Assembly: GCA_040080835.1 (NCBI GenBank)
Contig: JBEBHP010000009.1
Location: 62,001 to 126,000 of the forward strand
From: SZUA-430 sp040080835
GTDB taxonomy: Bacteria; Pseudomonadota; Alphaproteobacteria; Micropepsales; Micropepsaceae
Length of the DNA stretch: 64,000 nt
Reading direction: 5' to 3'
Shown here: one piece after another, positions 24,483 through 33,057 of the stretch
Layout of the letters: every line of letters starts with the position of its first letter
Position numbering within the stretch: position 1 is the stretch's first letter
Notes under the pieces: model-generated
Told to the model about the DNA's origin: nothing
Database searches by the model: none
Seen by the model: only the letters and a program-made list of their open reading frames with translations
Position numbers and translations under genes: made by a program

Positions 24483-25166
24483 ATGGCAAGATTAGCAAGA
24501 GCAGTGGTGCCTGGCGCACCCCATCACGTGCTGCAACGGGGCAATCCCGGTCAGCGCATTTTTGCAACCGATCAGGACTACAAGGAATATCTCCAGCTTG
24601 TGTCCGAGGGATGCGAGGCTGCAAAGGTCAAGATTCTGGCCTATTGCCTGCTTCCCAAGCAGGTGCAGCTCATCCTGGTTCCGAGCACGGCCAAGGCCTT
24701 GCGTCAGGCACTGGGTGAAGCGCACCGGCGGTTCACACGTTCGGTGAACATTCGTCGCTCGCGCGATGGCGGCTTGTTCCGGGGACGATTTGCGTCGTTT
24801 CCGATGGACAGGGAATCGCTCGCCCTGTGCGCCCGATATGTCGAAACTTCTCCCGGCCGCGCAAAGGTGGCAGCAAAGGCCAAGGACTGGCGATGGTCGA
24901 GCGCCACGGCCCATCTCAAGGGAAAATCTGACGGCGTTGTCGACGTAAAGCCGGTCCTGGACGAAGCCCGGGATTGGAAATCCGAATTGGCAACTGCATT
25001 TACGGCCGCCGAACTGAAATCCATTGCAGCCAGCGAGCACACTGGCCGCCCGTTTGGCGCCGGCACATTTGTCAAATCGCTTGAGAAAAAGCTGGGTCGC
25101 ACGCTTGCCAGGCAACGTCCGGGGCCGAAACCCGCGGCAGCGCGTCCAAAGGCGAAGAAGAAATAG
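24483..25166 (+). CDS. RAYT-like Y1 transposase protein with altered HUH motif
   Basis: From the ATG at 24483 the protein has 227 residues with the layout of REP-associated tyrosine transposases: MARLARAVVPGAPHHVLQRG, DYKEYLQLVSEG, AYCLLPKQVQLILVP, GLFRGRFASF, ARYVETSPGRA and HTGRPFGAGTFVKSLE, with a basic Pro/Lys tail. Active members have H-V-H in PNHVHL; here it is Q-V-Q, so the two metal-binding histidines are lost. The nucleophile Tyr in RYVE is kept. The frame is intact, which suggests a domesticated DNA-binding protein rather than decay. Confidence 0.85.
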   Translation: MARLARAVVPGAPHHVLQRGNPGQRIFATDQDYKEYLQLVSEGCEAAKVKILAYCLLPKQVQLILVPSTAKALRQALGEAHRRFTRSVNIRRSRDGGLFRGRFASFPMDRESLALCARYVETSPGRAKVAAKAKDWRWSSATAHLKGKSDGVVDVKPVLDEARDWKSELATAFTAAELKSIAASEHTGRPFGAGTFVKSLEKKLGRTLARQRPGPKPAAARPKAKKK

Positions 25167-25192
25167 AACTTCGAAATTCCGGACAGGAAATG

Positions 25193-25221
25193 AAAAAGCG
25201 GCCCGTTGGAGCCGCTTTTTT
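25193..25221. terminator. Bidirectional terminator between convergent genes
   Basis: AAAAAGCGGC (25193-25202) pairs with GCCGCTTTTT (25211-25220) around an eight-base loop. With A on one side and T on the other it can serve both the RAYT gene and the convergent hydrolase gene. Confidence 0.85.
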
Positions 25222-25243
25222 ATCGCCTTTCAGGCACCCTGAC

Positions 25244-26170
25244 CTATTGGGCCGCCCTGCGCATCATCACTTCCGGCGTGCGCGCCTTGATAAATGCTGC
25301 GGCTCGCGTGATGGAAACCTTTGACTCCGACAGGTCCGGCATGCCCTGGAACAAATGCGGCATGTTTTCATAGACTTCCACGTTCACATTCACATTGGCT
25401 GCCGCGGCGCGCTCGCCAATCCTGCTGGCGTCGTCCTTGAGTGTTTCAAGGCTTCCCGCGTGGATCATGAGCGGAGGCAACCCGCGGAAATCACCATAAA
25501 GAGGTGACGCGAAAGGATCGGCGGGCGAAGCGCCTTTCAGGTAGTGGCGGGCGCAGGTCGCGAGCAGCTCCCAGCTCATCGTGTCATCGTTGCCCTTGTT
25601 CTTGAGCATCGACCAGCCGGACATGGTCATGTCCGCCCACGGCGAGAAACATACGGCTGCGGCCGGAAGGGGAAGGCCCGCATTGCGGAGCGCAAGCAGC
25701 GTTGACAATGCAAGTCCGCCACCGGAACCGTCGCCGGCAAAAATGATATTGTTCGGCGTTACACCTTGTGTAAGCAACCAGCGATATGCATCTGCAGCGT
25801 CTCGCAACGCAGCCGGGTATGGAAACTCCGGTGCCAACCGATATTGCGGAACCAGGGCCCGCGCGCTCGAAGCGTGAGCAAGGCGCGCAACCAGCGGACG
25901 GTGAGATTCTGGTGAACCGGCAATGAAGCCGCCACCATGGAAATAGAGGATGACCCGTCGCCCGGTCGCAGATTCAGGAACTACCCACTCGCCACGAATG
26001 GCGCTGATGAGCACGGGTTGAGCATCAACCCCCTTTATCTGCGGCCCGAAACCAACCCAGAATTGCTTTACGTAATCACGCAACTCTTCGATGGTAGCTG
26101 AAGGGTCGAACGCGGCTTGCCTGCGAACCAAAGCAGGACGCCGATTATTTGTACGCGGCCAATTCATCAT
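25244..26170 (-). CDS. Alpha/beta hydrolase fold-3 (hormone-sensitive lipase family)
   Basis: The paired ATG codons at 26170/26167 are the most likely start (308 residues); an upstream extension has no family resemblance. The HSL features are ILYFHGGGFIAGSPESHRP (oxyanion HGGG), nucleophile Ser in FAGDGSGGGLALS (a variant of GDSAGG), LPPLMIHAGSLETLKDDA with the acid, and MPHLFQGM with the catalytic His. Members hydrolyse short or medium acyl esters in the cytoplasm. The gene is monocistronic on the minus strand. Confidence 0.85.
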   Translation of the reverse strand: MMNWPRTNNRRPALVRRQAAFDPSATIEELRDYVKQFWVGFGPQIKGVDAQPVLISAIRGEWVVPESATGRRVILYFHGGGFIAGSPESHRPLVARLAHASSARALVPQYRLAPEFPYPAALRDAADAYRWLLTQGVTPNNIIFAGDGSGGGLALSTLLALRNAGLPLPAAAVCFSPWADMTMSGWSMLKNKGNDDTMSWELLATCARHYLKGASPADPFASPLYGDFRGLPPLMIHAGSLETLKDDASRIGERAAAANVNVNVEVYENMPHLFQGMPDLSESKVSITRAAAFIKARTPEVMMRRAAQ

Positions 26171-26662
26171 ACTGGAGCTGCCCCGAACAGCGTTACGAAA
26201 CTGCCCCCCCGGATGCAAACCCACCATCCCCACAACGGCAAACTTGCACTAACGGGACATTACAACATGGAAACACATTTGAGAATCACTTTCTGTGCAG
26301 CATACGGAAAAAATTCAAGAGGCTGCATGACAATTTGTCTGCTGCCTCTGTGGACTATCCGTGTACCACTCAATTCTGCTCATCATGAACTTCTGATTGG
26401 TATCTTTACCTTCTTGTTTCTTCAGGTTTGCATTCTGGTGAGCGCAAAGCCTCCAAACAATCGTTCGACAGGGTGGTACTCCAAATCATTCCCAGAGCGT
26501 TTTCGCCGGTGCCGGGAAGTACTGCCGTCACCTCAGCCTGATTTTTGAGGCCACGTCCGCGTCGAATTTCAGGTAGGAAGCGACCCGACATGCCGCAAGA
26601 CCGCTCTGGATATCCACGCGATGCCTTGTTAAGGCAGAAACTTCATTGAGAAGAAAATTCCC
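26171..26662. other. Gene-free stretch upstream of the Pat-type gene
   Basis: About 490 bases hold no credible gene; short frames here lack ribosome sites and family marks. A perfect inverted repeat TGCCTT-GTT-AAGGCA is at 26622-26636, 26 bases before the next start, and could be an operator or leader hairpin. A nearly identical TGCCTT-GA-AAGGCA occurs at 38951-38964. The divergent promoters of the two flanking genes must lie here, but no consensus box stands out. Confidence 0.5.
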
Positions 26663-29350
26663 ATGTCGGTAAGAAATCTCACGTCGCTGTTCACGCCGAA
26701 ATCGGTAGCTCTCGTCGGCGCAAGCCGAAGACCGGACTCGGTTGGCGCAGTGGTGTTGCGCAATCTCTTCGCTGGTGGTTTCGAGGGGCAGGTATTTCTC
26801 GTCAATCCCGGAACCGACGAGATCGGCGGCAGAAAGGTCTATCGCGACATTTCCGATCTGCCTGAAGCCCCGGAACTTGCCATCATTGCCACACCGGCAG
26901 CTTCAGTCCCGGCGTGCGTCGGAAAATTGGGAGCGCTTGGCACCAGGGCTGCGGTCGTCATCACGGCGGGCTTCGGTGAACTGGGTGCAGAAGGCGCAGA
27001 ACTGCAGCGACGAATGCTTGAGGCAGCAGCACCGCACACGCTGCGCATCATCGGACCCAATTGCATTGGCCTGCTGGCACCACAGGCGAAACTCAACGCA
27101 AGCTTCGCCCATCGCATGGCGTTGCCAGGCCAAACGGCATTCATTACCCAGTCAGGCGCAATGCTGACATCCGTTCTCGATTGGGCGTCAGCAAAGGGAA
27201 TTGGATTTTCAAAGCTTGTATCTCTTGGCGGAATGAGCGACGTCGATTTCGGCGACTTGCTGGATTTTCTCGCAGCCGACCAGGCAACCAGCGCCGTGCT
27301 GCTCTACATTGAATCCATCACGAACGCCCGAAAGTTCATGTCGGCCGCGCGCCGTTGTTCACGCCTGAAACCTGTTATCGTCGTGAAGTCGGGGCGTCAC
27401 GAAGAGGGCGCAGTGGCGGCGCGATCGCACACCGGCGCCCTCGCAGGATCAGACGCAGTCGCCGACGCAGCCTTCCGGCGCGCCGGCCTTGCGCGGGTTC
27501 AAACCATCGATGATCTTTTCGGTGCGCTTGAGGCGCTGTCAAGCAACCAGACTATTCAGGGCGACCGGTTGGCCATACTGACCAACGGCGGCGGCGCTGG
27601 CGTCATGGCGACGGATTGCCTGGTCGACGAGGGCGGCCGTCTGGCCAGGCTGACTGCAGGAACGCTGGAGACGCTGAACGCGGCCTTGCCCAAAAACTGG
27701 AGCAGGGCCAATCCAGTCGACATCATCGGCGATGCCGACGCCAGACGTTACAGTGCTGCAACGGGTGCGTTGCTTGCAGATGAAAGTGTCGACGCGCTGC
27801 TCGTGCTGAATTGCCCTGTCGCCGTCGCAAGTTCGACAGCTGCGGCAGCGGCTGTCAGTGAAGAGGTCAGGAAGGCGCGCGCATCCGGAATTCAAAAACC
27901 CGTGTTCACAGCCTGGCTGGGTGAAGCCGCTGTCCGGGAAGCACGCCAGTTGCTGAATGACAGCAATCTGCCCGTCTATTCAACTCCGGAAAAGGCGGTC
28001 AGCGCCTTCATGCATCAGGTTCGGCGTATGAAAGCGCAGGAGACTTTGATGCAGGTGCCGGCGGCGTCGGCTGACACCGAGGCTCATGATGTTGATGCTG
28101 CGCGCAAGATTGTGCAGGTGGCGCTGGAACAGGGTCGTGAATGGCTGACCGCATTTGAGGCCAACAACATCCTGCGTGCCTACGCCATTCCGACAGTCGA
28201 AATGCGGATCGCGCAAACACCCGATGAGGCCCAGAAACTTGCGCCCGGTCTCGGGTTCCCCGTGGCTCTGAAGATCCTGTCGTCCGACATCCTGCACAAG
28301 TCGGACATTGGCGCAGTCGTGCTGAACCTCAAGGACGCCCCGGCAGTCGCACGTGCTGGTGCCACCATGCTGTTGCGCGTCGCCGAAGTGCAACCCGATG
28401 CGCACATTGACGGGTTCGTCATCCAGCCCATGGCATCGCGCCCTGGTGCTCACGAACTGATCGTCGGGCTCACCGAGGACCCTCTGTTTGGCCCTGTACT
28501 CATGTTTGGCCAGGGCGGAACGGCGGTCGAAGTCGTGAAAGACCAGGCCTTGGCGTTGCCGCCGCTGAACACAATTCTCGCCCGCGACCTGATCGATCGT
28601 ACAAGAGTTGCCCGCCTGCTCAAGGGTTACCGTGACCGGCCCGCATCGAACACGGATGCAATTATCAAGACAATCCTTGCCATTCAATCGCTCGCCATCG
28701 ATCTGCCCGAAGTGAAGGAGCTCGACATCAATCCGCTTTGGGCCAACGAGCAGGGCGTCCTCGCGCTGGACGCGAGGATCCGTGTAAAAACTGAGCAGCG
28801 CCGGGGCTCCGAACGCTTTGCCGTCAGACCTTACCCAACAGAACTGACGAAACAGATCAGTGACCGGAATGGCAAGCTCTATCTGATGCGCCCGATCAGG
28901 CCGGAGGACGCAGCGGCACTTCAGGGTGCACTTGCAGAAAGCAATCCCGAAGATGTGAGAATGAGATTCTTTTCCTCTCTGCACCAGCTGCCAGACCGGT
29001 TGGCAAAGCGCTTGACCCAGATCGACTACGACCGGGAAATGGCGTTCGTCGTGCTCGACGATGGCGCGGTACCGCAACAAGGTGTTGGCGTGGTGCGGCT
29101 GGCGCTCGACCCCGACCGCGTGCGCGGTGAGTACGCGATCATCGTGAAGCACGACCGTCAGGGAACAGGTCTCGGGTTCCGGATGATGCAGGAAATCATC
29201 GCATACGCACGCGGTTGCGGCGTGAAGCAGGTTTTTGGCGATGTGTTGAGCGAAAACACAGCCATGCTGGCGATGGCGGAAGAGCTGGGCTTCCGGCGCA
29301 CGTCCTATCCCGAACCGGGTGTTACCGAGGTTACCCTCGAAATCGAATAG
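26663..29350 (+). CDS. Pat-type protein: ADP-forming acyl-CoA synthetase-like domains plus GNAT
   Basis: The 895-residue fusion begins with a CoA-binding domain (LFTPKSVALVGASRRPDSVG), then succinyl-CoA-ligase-like domains with SHTGALAG (His256, phosphorylated in active ADP-forming enzymes), an ATP-grasp region (FPVALKILSSDILHKSDIGAVV) and a C-terminal GNAT domain of about 170 residues (LMRPIRPEDAAALQ, RQGTGLGFRMMQEIIAYA). This is the layout of the protein lysine acetyltransferase Pat/PatZ, which inactivates acyl-CoA synthetases. Some Pat proteins have lost the His; here it is kept, so synthetase activity is not excluded. Confidence 0.88.
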   Translation: MSVRNLTSLFTPKSVALVGASRRPDSVGAVVLRNLFAGGFEGQVFLVNPGTDEIGGRKVYRDISDLPEAPELAIIATPAASVPACVGKLGALGTRAAVVITAGFGELGAEGAELQRRMLEAAAPHTLRIIGPNCIGLLAPQAKLNASFAHRMALPGQTAFITQSGAMLTSVLDWASAKGIGFSKLVSLGGMSDVDFGDLLDFLAADQATSAVLLYIESITNARKFMSAARRCSRLKPVIVVKSGRHEEGAVAARSHTGALAGSDAVADAAFRRAGLARVQTIDDLFGALEALSSNQTIQGDRLAILTNGGGAGVMATDCLVDEGGRLARLTAGTLETLNAALPKNWSRANPVDIIGDADARRYSAATGALLADESVDALLVLNCPVAVASSTAAAAAVSEEVRKARASGIQKPVFTAWLGEAAVREARQLLNDSNLPVYSTPEKAVSAFMHQVRRMKAQETLMQVPAASADTEAHDVDAARKIVQVALEQGREWLTAFEANNILRAYAIPTVEMRIAQTPDEAQKLAPGLGFPVALKILSSDILHKSDIGAVVLNLKDAPAVARAGATMLLRVAEVQPDAHIDGFVIQPMASRPGAHELIVGLTEDPLFGPVLMFGQGGTAVEVVKDQALALPPLNTILARDLIDRTRVARLLKGYRDRPASNTDAIIKTILAIQSLAIDLPEVKELDINPLWANEQGVLALDARIRVKTEQRRGSERFAVRPYPTELTKQISDRNGKLYLMRPIRPEDAAALQGALAESNPEDVRMRFFSSLHQLPDRLAKRLTQIDYDREMAFVVLDDGAVPQQGVGVVRLALDPDRVRGEYAIIVKHDRQGTGLGFRMMQEIIAYARGCGVKQVFGDVLSENTAMLAMAEELGFRRTSYPEPGVTEVTLEIE

Positions 29351-29354
29351 AAGA

Positions 29355-29380
29355 CGGCACCGGAGAATGCTCCGGTGCCG
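29355..29380. terminator. Convergent-gene hairpin
   Basis: CGGCACCGGAG (29355-29365) and CTCCGGTGCCG (29370-29380) form a perfect 11-bp stem with loop AATG. It lies between the convergent Pat-type gene and hsp20. There is no good T tract on either side, so the assignment as terminator rests on position. Confidence 0.6.
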
Positions 29381-29407
29381 CTTCCGGCGTTGGGGAGGGG
29401 GAGGGTA

Positions 29408-29881
29408 TTACGCCGCGTCAGCCACTTTCGAGTCGACGATCTGGGGTTTGCCTGCCGCAGCCGCCGTGATCGAAATCCTGCGGGCACGCTTTGCTTCCGG
29501 GATCACCCGTACGATCTCCACGTGGAGCAGGCCGTTCTCAAGCCGCGCACCCCGCACTTCCATGTGGTCGGCGAGCTGGAAGCGTCGTTCAAAGCTGCGT
29601 CCTGCGATGCCCTGGTACATGAAGGTCGACTTCGGCTCTTCGGCATTGCGCTTTCCTGTAATGCTCAACACGCCTTCCTTGAGCTCGATCGACAGATCGC
29701 TCTCTGCAAATCCGGCAACGGCCATCGAGATGCGATAGTCGTTTTCGGCCACTTGCTCGATGTTGTAGGGAGGATAGCTGTTGGCGACAGTGTCAACCTG
29801 GGCAACCGTTTCAAGCATGTTTGCAAGGCGGTCAAAGCCAACGGTCGAACGATAGAGGGGCGAAAAATCAAATCCGCGCAT
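29408..29881 (-). CDS. Small heat-shock protein Hsp20 (IbpA-like)
   Basis: The 157-residue protein begins MRGFDFSPLYRSTVGFDRL, the usual start of class A bacterial Hsp20, and has the alpha-crystallin domain at about 35-135 (YNIEQVAENDYRISMAVAGF, LSITGKR, YQGIAGRSFERRFQLADH). The conserved GxLxV-type motif appears as LENGLLHVEI, and the IxI-like C-terminal motif as RRISI. It holds unfolding proteins under heat stress. An RpoH-type promoter and a ROSE-like thermometer precede it. Confidence 0.95.
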   Translation of the reverse strand: MRGFDFSPLYRSTVGFDRLANMLETVAQVDTVANSYPPYNIEQVAENDYRISMAVAGFAESDLSIELKEGVLSITGKRNAEEPKSTFMYQGIAGRSFERRFQLADHMEVRGARLENGLLHVEIVRVIPEAKRARRISITAAAAGKPQIVDSKVADAA

Positions 29882-29943
29882 GGTATTTCATCCTTTCAAG
29901 CGATGACATTGGAACTCCGCCAAAAAGGCCGGAATTCCGGTCC
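29882..29943 (-). promoter_or_regulatory. ROSE-like RNA thermometer in the hsp20 leader
   Basis: In the transcript, UCAUC-G-CU pairs with AG-GAUGA around a UGAA loop (29888-29906), with one bulged G opposite the AGGA ribosome site. This is the U(U/C)GCU feature of ROSE elements in alphaproteobacterial hsp20 leaders. A second stem just upstream pairs GGAAUUCC with GGAGUUCC around a GCC-UUUUU-GGC tip (29911-29938). Melting of the last stem on heating would free the ribosome site. Pairing is by eye. Confidence 0.7.
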
Positions 29944-29992
29944 AAACGCCCGTCTCGGAGGCCCGACAATGGCACCTCCCCGGGCAATCCTG

Positions 29993-30021
29993 AGATGGGG
30001 ATTGGCCCTGCGGGCGTCAAG
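29993..30021 (-). promoter_or_regulatory. RpoH-type promoter of hsp20
   Basis: Reading the minus strand, CTTGAC and CCCCATCT are separated by 15 bp, close to the sigma-32 pattern CTTGAA-N13/14-CCCCAT. The predicted start near 29986 gives a leader of about 105 bases, enough for a multi-stem thermometer. Confidence 0.65.
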
Positions 30022-30101
30022 CCCTGCAGGCATCGTGTGTTAACGTTCCAGGGAAACGATTCTCTTCAGGTTTCGTAAAAACGGACAACAACGAGTTCCT
30101 C

Positions 30102-31772
30102 ATGGCACATCCTCCGTCTGCACCTCAGCCCCGCCTTCCTGGTCTCGGCACGCCCATGCAAAAGGGTGGCGGCGCCGGTTGGAACTATCCAGTCAACCCG
30201 TTTGATCTGCAGCGACAGCTCGAGCAGGGCATCGAGCATCACAAGGCCGGCAGGGGTGAAGAGGCCGAAAAGGTGTACCGTGCGGTGCTTGCAAAAGTGC
30301 CGAACCAGCCGGATGCCCTGAACCTGCTTGGTGTGCTGGCGATGGAAGCCGGCAGCCACGATGCCGCTTTCGAATTTCTTGAGCGCGCCGTTCAGAGTCG
30401 GCCGAAGGACCCGGCAATTCTGAACAACTACGGCAACGCACTTTCGCTTGTGCGCCGCTTTGAAGATGCAATCAATCACCTCGAGCGCGCTCTCGCCATC
30501 AATCCCAATATGGCAGACTCTTGGCTAAATCTGGGACGGACGCTCAATCTGGCCGGGCAAGGGCGCAGAGCGCTGACGTGTTTTGAGCGGCTGTTGAAGG
30601 TCAAGCCCGATGCCTTTGGTGCGAAGGCCGGAATCAGCCGAGCATATCTCGGCATGGGCCAAACTTCGAACGCGGAGGCTGCCGCTCGTGAGATGATCAA
30701 GCTCGTGCCTGAGTCGGCCAGCGGGTACGTGAATCTTTCGAATGCTCGCAAGTTCAAGCCTGACGATTTGGAAATTGCGGAAGTCGAACGCATGATCCTC
30801 AGCAAGGACACATCAAGCAAGGAAATGCGCGGGTTGTATTTTGCAGCCGCCAAGATGTGTGACGACGTGGGTCGATATGACGATGCATTCAAGTACTATG
30901 ACCTCGCCAACTCCTCCGCCTCTGGCAAGTATGAACGAAAGTTGATCGAGCAGAACTACGCAGAATTGAAGAAGACTTACACCCGCAAATTCTTCGAGGA
31001 CCACAACGGGCAGGGGCTGGAGAGTGAGCGACCGGTGTTCATTGTCGGTATGCCCCGTTCGGGCACGACGCTCACGGAAACGATTATTGGTGCGCATCCC
31101 CAGGCATTCGCTGCAGGCGAATTGGAAACAGTCAAGCGTTGCGAACGTGAAGCAGCAAGTCTGGTATACAAGGATGAGGGCCCCCAAAAAAATCCGCGCC
31201 ACTTGACTTGGGTGGGGATTGAAATACTGGCCCAGCGCTATCTCGACACGATCGACACCAAGGCAAAGAACGTGAACGCGATCCGCGTCACCGACAAGAT
31301 GCCTCACAATTTTCAGGCTGCGGGTTTGATCGCGCTGCTGTTTCCAAAGGCTCGTATCATTCACACACGTCGCAGCCCGATGGATACGTGCCTTTCGATC
31401 TGGCAGCAGAACTTCAATGACGCTCACACCTACGCACGAAACCTCAAGGACCTTGCGCATCACTACGCGCAGTACCTCGACTTGATGGAGCACTGGCGCC
31501 AGGTCCTGCCATCCGGGCGGATGCTTGAAATCGACTACGAGGAGCTCGTCGAAAATCAGGAAGCAACAACGCGGAAGTTGATCGATTTTGTTGGCTTGCC
31601 TTGGGACGACGCCTGCTTGCGCCCTCAGGACGTGCAGCGAACAGTGCTGACCGCCAGTGTTTGGCAGGTGCGCCAGCCGGTCTATAAGCGTTCTGCCGGC
31701 CGCTGGAAGCACTATGAACAGCACCTTGAGCCATTGCGAGACGCGTTGGCTTCATTTGGGCACAAGATCTGA
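30102..31772 (+). CDS. TPR-repeat sulfotransferase
   Basis: The 556-residue protein has about five tetratricopeptide repeats (residues 35-245, e.g. ALNLLGVLAMEAGSHDAAFEFLERAV and ADSWLNLGRTLNLAGQGRRAL). A sulfotransferase domain follows: the 5'-phosphosulfate loop VFIVGMPRSGTTLTETII and the 3'-phosphate motif IIHTRRSPMDTCLSI. Such fusions transfer sulfate from PAPS to an unknown acceptor, in eukaryotic relatives to tyrosine or carbohydrate. No ribosome site stands out before the ATG. It is monocistronic between hsp20 and the beta-barrel genes. Confidence 0.87.
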   Translation: MAHPPSAPQPRLPGLGTPMQKGGGAGWNYPVNPFDLQRQLEQGIEHHKAGRGEEAEKVYRAVLAKVPNQPDALNLLGVLAMEAGSHDAAFEFLERAVQSRPKDPAILNNYGNALSLVRRFEDAINHLERALAINPNMADSWLNLGRTLNLAGQGRRALTCFERLLKVKPDAFGAKAGISRAYLGMGQTSNAEAAAREMIKLVPESASGYVNLSNARKFKPDDLEIAEVERMILSKDTSSKEMRGLYFAAAKMCDDVGRYDDAFKYYDLANSSASGKYERKLIEQNYAELKKTYTRKFFEDHNGQGLESERPVFIVGMPRSGTTLTETIIGAHPQAFAAGELETVKRCEREAASLVYKDEGPQKNPRHLTWVGIEILAQRYLDTIDTKAKNVNAIRVTDKMPHNFQAAGLIALLFPKARIIHTRRSPMDTCLSIWQQNFNDAHTYARNLKDLAHHYAQYLDLMEHWRQVLPSGRMLEIDYEELVENQEATTRKLIDFVGLPWDDACLRPQDVQRTVLTASVWQVRQPVYKRSAGRWKHYEQHLEPLRDALASFGHKI

Positions 31773-31791
31773 AGCCATCCAGACAAATTTG

Positions 31792-31823
31792 AAAACCGGC
31801 TGCCGATAGGTGGCCGGTTTTTT
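31792..31823 (+). terminator. Terminator of the TPR-sulfotransferase gene
   Basis: AAAACCGGC (31792-31800) pairs with GCCGGTTTTTT (from 31813), with the loop TGCCGATAGGTG. A T tract ends at 31823. Confidence 0.88.
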
Positions 31824-32089
31824 GTTGCCAATGGCTCTGACCGTTGCAAATCAGTTTACGGGACACGTTGTGCGGGAACGCTCGTTTGTGTGACTCGCCC
31901 GCCACGTATTGCCGATGATCGTGTTGGTAGGCTGTCAGGTGTGCTGCACGCAGCACATGATTTCTCAGTGTTTTGCGTGCGATCAGCAAAGAACTGAATA
32001 GCGATTAACTAGTCATTAACCATGGGCTGGCTTTCTGAGTCCGACGTTAGGTGTGTGGGCACACGCCACGGCGAAATCAGGAGGGAATT
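31824..32089 (+). promoter_or_regulatory. Long leader of the first beta-barrel gene with CtrA-type site
   Basis: No gene is present in these 266 bases. The notable parts are an inverted repeat GTGCTGC-AC-GCAGCAC (31941-31956), a full CtrA consensus TTAA-N7-TTAAC (32005-32020), a small hairpin GTGTG-TGGG-CACAC (about 32051-32064), and a strong ribosome site AGGAGGGA. Control of the outer-membrane protein by the cell-cycle regulator CtrA is inferred from the motif only. Confidence 0.5.
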
Positions 32090-32935
32090 ATGACTTTCAG
32101 GAATATTGCGCTTGCTTCAAGCGCGCTCGTGGCGATCGCAGCTTTGGCTACGACGGCTTCAGCCGGTAACTACGCCGGCAAGATGAATATTGGCATGGGT
32201 TACGCCATGGAAGACTACGACGGCAGCGACGACTCGGACTACACGGCCCTCACCGGCAGCGCATCAGTGAACGTGCCGTACGACGAGTTCATCAATCTGC
32301 AATTTGATATTGCTGGCGCTTCGGGCCTCGACAACGTCGCGAGCAGCAGTTTTGACTCCTACTACGGTGGTTTTGGCGCTGGACTGCACCTGAACTATCG
32401 TGATCCGAATGTGGGCGCCCTCGGTGTGTTCGGTGGCGTTGGTCGCGTCAATGTCGGCAGCGACTGGAGTGGCGACTACATGCTGATGGTCGCGGGCTTC
32501 GAAGGCCAATACTATTGCAACGCATGGACGCTTCGCGCCCAGGCGGGCTACATGGACTCAGACAGCTACGGCTACTTGATCCAGGAAGCCGGCATGCTGC
32601 GGGTCGGCGCCGACTACTACGCCAGCAAGACCCTGAAATTGTCGGGTGAAGTTGGGTACCTTGATGGTCGCGCTTCCGACACGGATGACGACGTCACCAC
32701 GTGGGATTGGGCAATCAGTGCTGAATACGTGTTTGGAAAGTCGGTTCCGGTATCGACCTATATCGAATATCGCGGACAGCGCACTGAAGCCTGGGACAAC
32801 AACATTGACCGCGACGCAATAAGCGTTGGTGTTCGCTTCTACTTCGGCAGCGACAATGATCTTCAAAAAGCTGATCGAGAGGGCCCGGGCTTCAGCCTCC
32901 CTGATTTGACCACGCTTCCGAGATATTACTACTGA
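32090..32935 (+). CDS. Outer-membrane beta-barrel protein
   Basis: From the ATG at 32090 the product has 281 residues. The signal peptide is MTFRNIALASSALVAIAALATTASAG. The rest alternates aromatic and polar residues in antiparallel-strand style (NYAGKMNIGMGYAMEDYDG, YGGFGAGLHLNYRDP, GVRFYFGSD), which indicates a porin-like or OmpW/OmpA-type barrel. It lacks the usual terminal Phe strand and ends in RYYY after a polar tail. It is not clearly related to the two barrels that follow. Family and cargo are not recognised. Confidence 0.75.
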   Translation: MTFRNIALASSALVAIAALATTASAGNYAGKMNIGMGYAMEDYDGSDDSDYTALTGSASVNVPYDEFINLQFDIAGASGLDNVASSSFDSYYGGFGAGLHLNYRDPNVGALGVFGGVGRVNVGSDWSGDYMLMVAGFEGQYYCNAWTLRAQAGYMDSDSYGYLIQEAGMLRVGADYYASKTLKLSGEVGYLDGRASDTDDDVTTWDWAISAEYVFGKSVPVSTYIEYRGQRTEAWDNNIDRDAISVGVRFYFGSDNDLQKADREGPGFSLPDLTTLPRYYY

Positions 32936-33057
32936 TTCATTGCTATGGCGCCGTCTTGTCGGGCTGGCTGGATTCATCAGCCAGCCTGGCAAGAAAGGGG
33001 GCCGAAGCTTTTGCCGAACACCGGTAACACGTGAGATTTGAATTCAAGGAGGGATTT

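Noticed and set aside
26274..26548. Short plus-strand frames in the gap before the Pat-type gene
   Set aside because: No ribosome sites, unusual composition and no resemblance to protein families.
27980..29152. 390-codon reverse-strand frame
   Set aside because: It lies wholly inside the Pat-type gene and its translation is rich in His, Arg and Cys with no domain.
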